The notes beneath the pieces are model-generated. The model was not told where the DNA came from. It saw only the letters and a list, made by a program, of their open reading frames with translations, and ran no database searches. DNA of 12,411 nt from Gemmatimonadota bacterium. Its GTDB lineage: Bacteria; Gemmatimonadota; Gemmatimonadetes; Longimicrobiales; Gaopeijiaceae. This document shows, in pieces, positions 1-6,488 of the stretch. The stretch is taken from the NCBI GenBank assembly GCA_018678395.1, contig JAHHMJ010000078.1:1-12411 (forward strand), read 5' to 3'. The position numbers were made by a program, and so were the translations under genes. The stretch's first letter is position 1. Each line of letters begins with the position of its first letter.

Positions 1-2
1 AC

Positions 3-1265
3 CCCCAGATCTCGGTGCCGAGGGGGTCGCCGGACCAGCTGCTTCCCGGTGGGCGAGAGCTCCTGATCAGCACGGGCTTCGCTTCCTCTCCGTCCATCGC
101 CATCCTCGATCTCGAGACGGGCGCGCTGCGCGAGGTCGGGCCCGGTAGGAGTGCCCATTACCTCGAACCGGGGTACCTCGTCTTCAGTTCGGACGAGGGA
201 TCCCTCTCGGCGGGCCCGTTCGACCTGTCCTCCGGGGAATTCACGGGACCGGTCGTGCCGCTTCTCGACGGCGTCCAGGGCTTCGGCCTTTCCGACTCGG
301 GCACGCTCCTGTACACGGTCGATCGGTCCCGGGGATACGAGTTCGTGTGGATCGACCGGGAGGGCCGTGAGACCCCGGCTGCACCGGGGTGGACGGCGCC
401 GGCGAGTCTCACCTCGCGAGGCTTCGACCTGTCTCCGGAGGGGCGCCGCATCGCGTTCACCGCGGAGGGACCAGACGGGGGTCCGGACGTGTGGATCCGG
501 GAGCTGCCCGACGGGGCCCTCACGCGCCTCACGGACGATCCCGGTGAGGAATGGAATCCTCGGTGGCACCCGGAGGGAGGCCGCGTCACCTATACATCTG
601 GGGTCACCGGCGGCCGCCTCACCCTGTCCCGGCGGGCCGACGGCGCGGGCGCAGTCGATACCCTCTTCGACGGATCGCAGGACGCCCCCTCCGCCGAGTT
701 GAGCCCCGATGGCGAGTGGCTGGTCCTGCGTGTGGGTCGGGAGGGGGGTCGATTCCGACACATCGCCGCGGCGCGGCCGGGTCTCGGGGCGGCGCCCCCG
801 GAACTGATCCTCGGCGACGGTTACAACTCCTTCACGCCTGCGCTCTCCCCCGATGGCGGTCACCTCGCCTACGTCTCCGACGAGTCGGGACGCTGGGAGG
901 TGTATGTGCGGCCCTTCCCCGACGTCGATGCCGCCCGCCTCCAACTGTCGAACGACGGAGGGCGCGGGCCCGTCTGGAGCCCGTCGGGGGACGAGCTGTT
1001 CTACGTCGACGACGAGCTTCGCCTCACCGCGGCGCGAATCGAGACATCGCCCGAACTGCGCGTCCTCGACCGGCAGGTGCTGTTCCCGATGCCGGAAGGC
1101 ACGTTCGGACTCCAGTCCCAGATCGGGATCAACATGGATGTGTCGTCGGACGGTCAGCGCTTCCTGATCGCCCGCCCGGCTGCAAGCGACGACGCAACCG
1201 ACCAGCCCGGCGTGATCGTCGTGCTGAACTGGATCGAGGAACTGAAGGAGATCCTCGGGGGCTGA
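3..1265 (+). CDS. PD40/TolB-like beta-propeller protein, C-terminal part (5' end outside window)
   Basis: The frame is open from base 3 with no credible start: GTG at 15 has no ribosome site and coding sequence precedes it. This is therefore the C-terminal part (about 420 residues) of a longer protein. Repeated propeller blades are visible, each with an S-P-D-G or W-S-P-S-G turn followed by hydrophobic strands: SPEGRRIAF, SPDGEWLVL, SPDGGHLAYVS and WSPSGDELFYV. A block with DVWIRELPDG and RLTDDPGEEWNPRWHPEGG is typical of PD40 repeats. The ending VVLNWIEELKEIL matches the C terminus seen in bacterial Ser/Thr kinases that carry a PD40 propeller; that is family knowledge. I infer that a kinase domain or a membrane anchor lies upstream, out of view. 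The propeller would be a ligand- or protein-binding sensor on the outer side. The gene converges on the mscS-like gene, 15 bp away. Confidence 0.8.
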   Translation, partial: PQISVPRGSPDQLLPGGRELLISTGFASSPSIAILDLETGALREVGPGRSAHYLEPGYLVFSSDEGSLSAGPFDLSSGEFTGPVVPLLDGVQGFGLSDSGTLLYTVDRSRGYEFVWIDREGRETPAAPGWTAPASLTSRGFDLSPEGRRIAFTAEGPDGGPDVWIRELPDGALTRLTDDPGEEWNPRWHPEGGRVTYTSGVTGGRLTLSRRADGAGAVDTLFDGSQDAPSAELSPDGEWLVLRVGREGGRFRHIAAARPGLGAAPPELILGDGYNSFTPALSPDGGHLAYVSDESGRWEVYVRPFPDVDAARLQLSNDGGRGPVWSPSGDELFYVDDELRLTAARIETSPELRVLDRQVLFPMPEGTFGLQSQIGINMDVSSDGQRFLIARPAASDDATDQPGVIVVLNWIEELKEILGG

Positions 1266-1280
1266 GGACCATCCCGCCCC

Positions 1281-2330
1281 CTACTCCTCGCGCTCCTGCG
1301 CCTCCTTCGCTTTCTCAGCCGCCTGGAGCTCCGCGATGAGCCCCTCCCTGCGAGCCTGAAGCGCGGCCCGAGCCTCGGATGCACCGTCCCCGTCCTCCAC
1401 GGCGGCGAGCTCTGCGTCCAGCGCCTCGATGGACTTGCGGATCTTCTCGATCGAGGCCGCCTCTTCGGCCTTGTCGAAGGCGACGTCCTCGGCGTTGGGC
1501 TGCGGGGCCGGTGCAGCGGTCGGCGCCGCCTCGGGGATGAAGAGGGGACCGTCGCCGACGGCCCGCGTGTTCATGAACGTCGGGGAGACGATCTCCACAC
1601 CGCCCTCGTGGAGCGAATCGAGCATCGCTTCACGCAGTCTCGAGCGGGCGGAAATGAGGCTCTCCACATCTTTCAGCAACCCGGCCACCCGGTACGAAAC
1701 CGAAAAGTCCCCGAGTTCGCGCACGTGCACGAAGCCGTCCTCGAGGCCCGCCTGCCCCGCCGCGGCGGACAGGAGTTCGACGATCCGCTCCCGATGCACG
1801 TCGTAGCCCAGCGTGACGTCGGCCGCGATGATCGTGCCCGAGGCCCGCACCACCTTCAGGGGCTGGGTAACGAGGTAGAGGTTGGGCACCGTGACCAGAT
1901 CGCGGAACTCGGTCTGGATCTCGGTATGCAGAAGATCCATTTCGGTGATGCGCCCCGTGACGTCGGCCACGGTGATGAAGTCGCCGGGCCGGGCGCTCTT
2001 CACCGTCCGTAGCATGATCCCCGCCATCATGTTGCCGATGAAGGTGGTCGACGACAGGGCGATCGCGGCGCTGAGCAGAATGCCGATGACGCCCAGCAGG
2101 TCACCGCGCAGCGAGTCGTCCACCGGCAGGACGACGATGATCGCCAGTACGCCGGCGATGCCCAGGGCGACGATGGCCAACTGGAGGTGGAACGTCGCGT
2201 TCGGAGAGTGGAGCCGCCGGCGCTGCAGGATCCGGTTGGCGACGACCAGCGCGAACACGACGATGGCGAGGGTCGCCAGAAGTGGCAGGAAGTCCCGGAA
2301 CAGCTGCAGGATCTGCTCGGTGGGACTCAT
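1281..2330 (-). CDS. MscS-family small-conductance mechanosensitive ion channel
   Basis: This 349-residue inner-membrane channel should open under membrane tension and release solutes during hypo-osmotic shock. Three hydrophobic segments are visible at about residues 14-32, 48-68 and 77-107. The third is the pore-lining helix type, rich in Gly, Ala and Ser, and runs into GNMMAGIML. It is followed by the MscS beta domain at about 112-160, with the diagnostic ARPGDFI, a TGRITEMDLLHTEI stretch and VTVPNLYLVTQPL. An alpha/beta C-terminal domain follows, then a Pro/Ala linker and a charged, Glu/Ala-rich tail (about 295-349) that looks like a coiled coil. I chose ATG at 2328-2330 because the first helix starts right after it. 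The frame stays open upstream but encodes Arg/Pro-rich sequence unlike protein. No good Shine-Dalgarno is seen; a GC-rich inverted repeat lies just upstream. The charged tail is longer than in minimal MscS. Confidence 0.9.
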   Translation of the reverse strand: MSPTEQILQLFRDFLPLLATLAIVVFALVVANRILQRRRLHSPNATFHLQLAIVALGIAGVLAIIVVLPVDDSLRGDLLGVIGILLSAAIALSSTTFIGNMMAGIMLRTVKSARPGDFITVADVTGRITEMDLLHTEIQTEFRDLVTVPNLYLVTQPLKVVRASGTIIAADVTLGYDVHRERIVELLSAAAGQAGLEDGFVHVRELGDFSVSYRVAGLLKDVESLISARSRLREAMLDSLHEGGVEIVSPTFMNTRAVGDGPLFIPEAAPTAAPAPQPNAEDVAFDKAEEAASIEKIRKSIEALDAELAAVEDGDGASEARAALQARREGLIAELQAAEKAKEAQEREE

Positions 2331-2512
2331 GATGGGACCATCGCCGCGGCCCCGAGACAGCCGATCGCCACGCGGGCGACGGGCCCGCGGCGAGAGATGG
2401 TTGGGGTGGACGACTCCAAGGCGGCTCCTGGTCGAACGGTGCGGCGCGTCGGGCGCCGTATGGCCCCAGTGGGCGCGCCGCCGAAGATGGGGCGCGGTCC
2501 CGGGACCCGCCA
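2331..2512. other. Intergenic spacer with inverted repeats
   Basis: This 182-bp spacer separates the mscS-like start from the toxin stop; both genes are on the minus strand. TCGCCGCGG at 2341-2349 is the exact reverse complement of CCGCGGCGA at 2385-2393. The minus-strand transcript could therefore fold into a long-loop hairpin ending 11 nt before the channel's start codon, which might limit translation. A perfect 12-bp palindrome, GGTCCCGGGACC, sits at 2496-2507 just past the toxin stop; it has no loop or T-run, so it is not a convincing terminator. No -35/-10 pair stands out. In DNA this GC-rich, such repeats may be chance. Confidence 0.3.
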
Positions 2513-2941
2513 CTAGTCCGTCAGCGGATTCGTCCAGGCGAGGCCGGGGAATCGATCGAAGTCCGCATCGGTCGAGCACAGGATGAGGCCGTACTCGATG
2601 GCCAGTGCGGCGAGATGTGCGTCGGGAATGAGATCGGCGCGGGTGACCCGGGGCATCAACGTCGACAGCACGGTCCGGTGCCGGGGGGTGGGCTCCGGGG
2701 TGAACGTCCCTTCGAGGGTCAGCCACTCCTCGACGATCGACCACGCCTGGGCGGTGGACATGGGTCGCGGGCAGACCCTGGGGTTCGAGATCAGTCGGGC
2801 GAATCCGTTGAGGACCTGCCACGGAAGGCCGACCCCGATCGGCCCGTTGAGGCGATCCTCCAGCCACGTGCGCGCGCGCGGGTGCAGCGGCGAGGCCGAA
2901 TCCACGGCGTATATCAGCAGGTTCGTGTCGACGAGGATCAC
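2513..2941 (-). CDS. vapC: PIN-domain ribonuclease toxin of a VapBC-type toxin-antitoxin pair
   Basis: This 142-residue protein has the size and fold signature of a PIN-domain toxin, a Mg2+-dependent RNase; VapC toxins commonly cut tRNA or rRNA. The N-terminal strand MILVDTNLLIYAVD carries the first metal ligand, Asp5. PDAHLAALA places Asp107 and STDADFDRFPGL places Asp125 and Asp127, the closing acidic cluster. The usual second acidic residue (Glu in the common QVLNEF motif) is replaced by Gly46 (QVLNGF). A subfamily with the PWxxL..F.R.xTNPR pattern also varies here, so this does not by itself mean inactivity. The GTG start at 2939-2941 overlaps the antitoxin stop by four bases (GTGA), which implies coupled translation and supports the start. 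It should be neutralised by the antitoxin encoded immediately upstream. Confidence 0.9.
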   Translation of the reverse strand: MILVDTNLLIYAVDSASPLHPRARTWLEDRLNGPIGVGLPWQVLNGFARLISNPRVCPRPMSTAQAWSIVEEWLTLEGTFTPEPTPRHRTVLSTLMPRVTRADLIPDAHLAALAIEYGLILCSTDADFDRFPGLAWTNPLTD

Positions 2942-3189
2942 GGCCTCCGATCCCCTTCGGCCCAGTCGAGGGCCGCCGCCACGTCGTCGACCGACACCCG
3001 CATTCCCCCCGTGTCCCAGACGCTGATCGAGTAGGGCTCACGCTCGAGCTGTTCCAACTCGGCGTCCATGGAGCGCAGCCCTCGTCGCAGCGCCTCGTTC
3101 ACGACGGCCTTGAGGGAGAGGGCCTCTCGGTCGCGAACCCGCGCGAGCGCCACGGCGACGTCGCTGTCGATGGTCAGGGTGGTACGCAT
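2938..3189 (-). CDS. vapB: Ribbon-helix-helix antitoxin of a VapBC-type pair
   Basis: This 83-residue protein starts with MRTTLTIDSD, the beta-strand of a ribbon-helix-helix domain. Two helices follow at about residues 9-19 and 25-38 (SLKAVVNEALRRGL), a very common antitoxin pattern. The N-terminal half should dimerise and bind the operator directly upstream. The C-terminal half (about 45-83, with PYSISVWDTGGMRVSVDD) is the probable toxin-wrapping segment. It is the first gene of the operon and overlaps the toxin by 4 bp. ATG at 3187-3189 lies right at the edge of the operator and has no Shine-Dalgarno; the promoter position suggests a leaderless mRNA. Autoregulation by the antitoxin, alone or with the toxin, is expected from the family and fits the symmetric site seen here. 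Confidence 0.9.
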   Translation of the reverse strand: MRTTLTIDSDVAVALARVRDREALSLKAVVNEALRRGLRSMDAELEQLEREPYSISVWDTGGMRVSVDDVAAALDWAEGDRRP

Positions 3190-3222
3190 ACATCAACACA
3201 TCAGTATGTGATGTTGCGATGT
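3190..3222. promoter_or_regulatory. Symmetric four-half-site operator of the toxin-antitoxin operon
   Basis: Four six-base half-sites are arranged about one dyad centre at 3206: ACATCA at 3190-3195, ACATCA at 3198-3203, TGATGT at 3209-3214 and CGATGT at 3217-3222. The two on each side are direct repeats with an 8-bp period, and the two sides are inverted; only one base in the four deviates. The stretch is AT-rich against very GC-rich surroundings. Ribbon-helix-helix antitoxins bind arrays of short half-sites like this, two dimers or more per array. The site covers the predicted promoter and the first bases before the antitoxin start, so binding would block transcription. Confidence 0.75.
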
Positions 3223-3225
3223 CAA
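3198..3225 (-). promoter_or_regulatory. Predicted promoter of the toxin-antitoxin operon (leaderless)
   Basis: On the minus strand a perfect -35 hexamer TTGACA (3220-3225) is followed, after 16 bp, by TGATGT (3198-3203) as a partial -10 match (3 of 6). Initiation about seven bases further would fall at 3189-3191, on or one to two bases before the antitoxin ATG. The transcript would then be leaderless, which agrees with the absence of a ribosome site. Both hexamers lie within operator half-sites. The -35 is clear; the -10 is weak. Confidence 0.55.
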
Positions 3226-3353
3226 GATCGGAATTCAGTGCGGCTTCCCGGAAGGCCGGCCCGTGGCGGCGCCCTCACACGCCCCCTTGCACGAGCCGCC
3301 GCCCCCTCCCATCCATAGGCAGCCCCCCCAGGCAACCTCGATCGAGCCATTCC

Positions 3354-3361
3354 GGGGAGGG
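3354..3361 (+). promoter_or_regulatory. Ribosome binding site deciding the GTG start of the S1-type protease
   Basis: GGGGAGGG lies 5 nt before the GTG at 3367, a good Shine-Dalgarno match at a normal distance. It fixes the non-ATG start of the first protease gene. The rest of the 3226-3353 leader is C-rich, and no clear plus-strand promoter is visible in it. Confidence 0.6.
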
Positions 3362-3366
3362 TATCC

Positions 3367-4467
3367 GTGGACGAATCCGAACTCCGTTTCGCACTCCACC
3401 TCCTGGCGCACGGCGGGGACTCCACCGCCGACGTCCCCGACTCCGAGTCGTTTCGTCGCGAATCGCTCCGCCTCGCCGAACGCTCGCGGCCCTGGGTCCT
3501 GGGCACCGGCGTCCAGGGGGTCGGGCTCGGCGAGAAGATCTCCGACGGGACGGGAACCGGTGTGCTGGCGCTGCGCGTCTACGTCGAGACCAAGCGTCCC
3601 CTGGCGCAGCTCGATGCCCCGGTGCCCCGGACCGTGGAGGTTCCCGAGTTCGGTGAGCTTACGACGGACGTTCTCGAAATCGGCCGCCTGCGCCCCGAGC
3701 GCTTCACCGGTCGCGTCCGGCCGGCGATGCCCGGCTCGGGGGTCAGTCACCCGGATTGCGGCGTGGGTACCTTCGGGTGCGTGGTGCGCGAGACGGGGAA
3801 CGGGTCCGACCGCTTCATCCTGAGCAACGCCCACGTGTTGGCCGACGACGGCTGCGCCCACCCCGGCGATGCGATCGTCCAGCCGGGCCCGGAGGACGGC
3901 GGCGATCCCGGGTCGGACGTCATCGCCGAGTTCGCGCGTGCGGAGCCGTTCGTCTTCTCGGAAGAGGGCTTCGAGAACCGTATGGATGCGGCGATCGCCC
4001 GGGTGCTCGAGCCTCACCAGGTCCGGAGGGGACTCCGTGTGCTCCGGCGTCCCATCCGCGGGGTCGCCCGTGTGCTGCGGCGCGGCATGGAGGTGATGAA
4101 GGTCGGCCGCACCACCGACCACACGGTGGGCGTGGTGCAGGACGTCGACTTCCACTTCCCCATGGACTACAAGCGCCCCGGTCATCGTTCGGAGCATTTC
4201 GCGCGGCCGGGCCACGGAGAGCGAGGTCGGGTCGGCTTCCGCGACCAGGTGCTCTGCACCCGCTACACCGACGTCGGCGACAGCGGCGCCGCGGTCCTGA
4301 ACCGCCGCGGCTACCTCCTGGGACTCCATTTCGCGGGCTCGCCCGCCGCGAGCGTCTTCAGTCCGATCCGTCCGATCTTCCGGGCGCTGCGTATCGACCT
4401 GGAGCGGGACGCGGGCGTGGAGGTCGGTCGGAGTGGGGTGGATGATAGGCGAGACGCCGCGCCATGA
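3367..4467 (+). CDS. Trypsin-fold (S1-like, Nal1-type) serine protease, probably cytoplasmic
   Basis: The 366-residue protein has a full chymotrypsin-type triad: His156 in ILSNAHVLADD, Asp207 in RMDAAIARV and Ser306 in TDVGDSGAAVLN, with LLGLHFAGSP after it forming part of the specificity pocket. Before it, residues about 43-106 (VLGTGVQGVGLGEKI, LRVYVETKRPLAQL, TTDVLEIG) form the small domain that precedes the protease in Nal1-like bacterial and plant proteins. GRTTDHTVGVV at 247-257 is also typical of that group. There is no signal peptide or transmembrane helix, so a cytoplasmic location is inferred. The start is GTG with a strong ribosome site. The last four bases overlap the subtilase start (ATGA), so the two proteases are made together, presumably in fixed ratio. 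The substrate is unknown; acting on, or being cleaved by, the partner protease is possible. Confidence 0.85.
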   Translation: MDESELRFALHLLAHGGDSTADVPDSESFRRESLRLAERSRPWVLGTGVQGVGLGEKISDGTGTGVLALRVYVETKRPLAQLDAPVPRTVEVPEFGELTTDVLEIGRLRPERFTGRVRPAMPGSGVSHPDCGVGTFGCVVRETGNGSDRFILSNAHVLADDGCAHPGDAIVQPGPEDGGDPGSDVIAEFARAEPFVFSEEGFENRMDAAIARVLEPHQVRRGLRVLRRPIRGVARVLRRGMEVMKVGRTTDHTVGVVQDVDFHFPMDYKRPGHRSEHFARPGHGERGRVGFRDQVLCTRYTDVGDSGAAVLNRRGYLLGLHFAGSPAASVFSPIRPIFRALRIDLERDAGVEVGRSGVDDRRDAAP

Positions 4468-6239
4468 GTCCCCGACCCACGCCGCGGCAGGAGGCGCTCC
4501 GCGCCGCGCTCGACCCGATCTGCCATGCGCTCGTCCTCGGACTCCTGCGCGCGACCGATCCCGCACGGGATCGCGCCCGCGTCCGCGCCATCGTGGACGC
4601 CCGTCTCCCCGGGGCCTGGGAGGTCCGCCCCATCGGCCGCTCGGCGTGGGCGTTCGAGATTCGACGGGCGCGGCGGCACCGGCGCATCGCGCTGGGAACG
4701 GCGTGGAATCACTGCCATCGCCTCGAGGCGGACTCCGACGTGGAGTTCGCCGAGCCTTCGGTCACGATCGTCGGCCACGATCCGACCCCCGAGCAGATCG
4801 ACGCGGTGCTCACGCCGGCCGAACTCACCCTCACCCAGCAGGCCCGCGCCTCGGCCGACGCCCCGCTGCCGTGCGCGCAGAACGACGAGCGGTGGTCGAT
4901 CGAGAGCTGCCGCATCGACGAGGCGTGGGCGCTCGAGCCGGGGCCCGAGGGACGCAGGATGGGCGAGGGCATCGTCGTTGGCCATCCCGATACCGGCTAC
5001 ACGAGGCACCCCGAGGTCTGGGACGCCGAGCCGAGCGAGGTACGCGTGCTGCACGAGCGAGGTCACGACTTCGAGGACGGGGATTCCGGCGCGGACGATC
5101 CGCTGATCGAGGGGTTCATGAAGCAGCCGGGCCACGGCACCGCGACGTCGAGCGTGATCCTGAGCGGGGTGGGTGCGGGAAACCTCACCGGCGACCCTCA
5201 GCGCCCCGTCACCGGCGTGGCCCCGCGCGCGCGCCTGATCCCGCTGCGGGTCACCCGCACGGTCGTGCTCTTCAACTTCACGAAGCTCGCCGCCGCCATC
5301 GATCACGCGGTCGACGAGGGCGCCCACGTGATCTCGATCAGCCTTGGCGGGCCCTATCCGTCGACTCTGCTCGAGAAGGCCGTCGGCCGGGCGGTGGAGC
5401 GGGGCGTCGTGGTCCTGGCCGCCGCCGGCAACGTGTGGCCGTTCGTGGTCTTTCCCGCGCGGCTGCCCTCGGTGATCGGGGTCGCCGCCAGCAACTGCGA
5501 GGACGGTGTCTGGAAGAAGAGCGCCCGGGGCGGAGGGGTCGACCTGTGTGCGCCGGGCGAGGGGGTGTGGCGCGCCGATGCCAAGGGACCGCCCGAGTCC
5601 CCGTCCTTCACCACGGGGATCGGCTACGGGACCTCGTTCGCCGTGGCGACGGTCGCGGGCGCCTGCGCCCTCTGGCTCGCCCATCACGGACGCGATCACC
5701 TGATCGGGCTCTACGGTGCTTCGGCGCTGGTCCCCGTCTTCCGGCACCTGCTGCTGTCGACCGTCCGGACGCCACTCGGCTGGGACACCGGTCGCCACGG
5801 TGCGGGCATTCTCGACGCGAAGGCGCTCCTCGAGGCCCCCCTGCCGCACCCGTCGATGGTGGCGCCGCTCGTGGCGCAGGGCGAAGACGGCGATCCGGGG
5901 CCGCTCCCGGGAGGGGTGAGCGACGCGCTCGCCGGCTTCTTCCCGGAGGCCGACGCGGAGTCGATCTCGGCCGCGACCTGCCACGTGCTGCGCGTTCCCA
6001 CCGACGGTTCGGCTCGGTCCGAGGGTCTGCCTCGGTCCGACGCCCAGCCTCACCTCTCCGGATCGCTCGGTCGAGAGATCCTCTTCCACGTCGCGACCAA
6101 CCCGGAGCTGCGTGCCGCGATCGACCGACGGTACCGCGGTACCGCGCCGGCGATGGTCGGCAGCCGCCTCGAACCGCAGTCGGCGGTGAGCCTCCCGAGA
6201 CTGCGTGGCCAGGCGTCCCGACGGTTGAGAGCGGGATAG
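4464..6239 (+). CDS. Subtilase (S8-family) serine protease coupled to the S1-type protease
   Basis: The 591-residue protein has a complete subtilisin catalytic set: Asp176 in VVGHPDTGYT, His224 in GHGTATSSVIL, oxyanion Asn323 in AAAGNVWPF and Ser391 in YGTSFAVATVAGA. Residues about 50-105 end in DSDVEFAEPSVTIVG, which resembles the last strand of an I9-type propeptide (DxxVxxxEPD), so it may be made as a zymogen that cleaves itself. The catalytic domain covers about 168-455. A further stretch of about 130 residues (460-591) matches nothing I recognise. No signal peptide precedes the first domain, which is unusual for a subtilase and points to the cytoplasm. ATG at 4464 overlaps the upstream TGA. 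The TAG stop and the last two codons lie in a 39-bp sequence that is duplicated from the M28 peptidase gene, so the C terminus may have been altered. Confidence 0.9.
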   Translation: MSPRPTPRQEALRAALDPICHALVLGLLRATDPARDRARVRAIVDARLPGAWEVRPIGRSAWAFEIRRARRHRRIALGTAWNHCHRLEADSDVEFAEPSVTIVGHDPTPEQIDAVLTPAELTLTQQARASADAPLPCAQNDERWSIESCRIDEAWALEPGPEGRRMGEGIVVGHPDTGYTRHPEVWDAEPSEVRVLHERGHDFEDGDSGADDPLIEGFMKQPGHGTATSSVILSGVGAGNLTGDPQRPVTGVAPRARLIPLRVTRTVVLFNFTKLAAAIDHAVDEGAHVISISLGGPYPSTLLEKAVGRAVERGVVVLAAAGNVWPFVVFPARLPSVIGVAASNCEDGVWKKSARGGGVDLCAPGEGVWRADAKGPPESPSFTTGIGYGTSFAVATVAGACALWLAHHGRDHLIGLYGASALVPVFRHLLLSTVRTPLGWDTGRHGAGILDAKALLEAPLPHPSMVAPLVAQGEDGDPGPLPGGVSDALAGFFPEADAESISAATCHVLRVPTDGSARSEGLPRSDAQPHLSGSLGREILFHVATNPELRAAIDRRYRGTAPAMVGSRLEPQSAVSLPRLRGQASRRLRAG

Positions 6240-6270
6240 TCGGCGTTGGTGTGCCGGGTCCGCTCGTCGT
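6232..6270. repeat. 39-bp exact direct repeat, copy 1 (overlaps subtilase stop codon)
   Basis: This stretch is identical, base for base and in the same orientation, to 7702-7740. Similarity ends abruptly at both sides. Read on the minus strand it encodes YDERTRHTNADYP, the metal-ligand motif of the M28 peptidase, but no other piece of that gene is present here. The stop codon of the subtilase (6237-6239) lies inside it. Confidence 0.95.
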
Positions 6271-6488
6271 CCCCGGCGGGTGGGGGGTGTGGTGCACCGT
6301 GCAACAGTTCGTCGCGGGGGTGTTGCGCGTCCGCTACGTCCGGGGGTCGGTCTCCGGCGACGGCGATGCGCGGAATGTGGCAAGAGCAAGCGACATCGTC
6401 CCTTGCGAGGAACGTCATGCTTTCGCGGCACGAAACTTCCTCCAAAAATCATATTGCGCATAACACTCCACGAGCCTCAGGAGCCACC
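6240..6488 (+). promoter_or_regulatory. Spacer and presumed promoter/leader before the GYWKTH lipoprotein gene
   Basis: This 249-bp gap shows no believable gene. Its first 31 bases are the rest of the 39-bp repeat. The stretch 6436-6468 is markedly AT-rich for this window, as expected for a promoter. CATAAC at 6459-6464 could serve as a -10, but no good -35 lies 17 bp upstream, so the exact promoter is unclear. AGGAG at 6479-6483 is a clear Shine-Dalgarno five bases before the lipoprotein ATG. The plus-strand frame of the lipoprotein is open through the whole gap, but the translation is Ser/Arg/Cys-rich and not protein-like. Confidence 0.4.

Noticed and set aside
1266..1280. Terminator between the convergent propeller and channel genes
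   Set aside because: Only 15 bases lie between the stops and no stem can be formed from them.
2496..2507. Palindrome GGTCCCGGGACC as a terminator of the toxin operon
   Set aside because: It has no loop, no T-run and only six base pairs per arm; it is expected to occur by chance in such GC-rich DNA.
3235..4566. Minus-strand open frame of 443 codons opposite the S1-type protease
   Set aside because: Antisense shadow; its translation has no family features and it would overlap a fully motif-supported gene.
4311..6461. Long minus-strand open frame (716 codons) opposite the two protease genes
   Set aside because: It is a shadow of GC-rich plus-strand coding sequence: Arg/Pro/Gly/His-rich, with no domain motifs. 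The plus-strand frames carry complete protease motifs.
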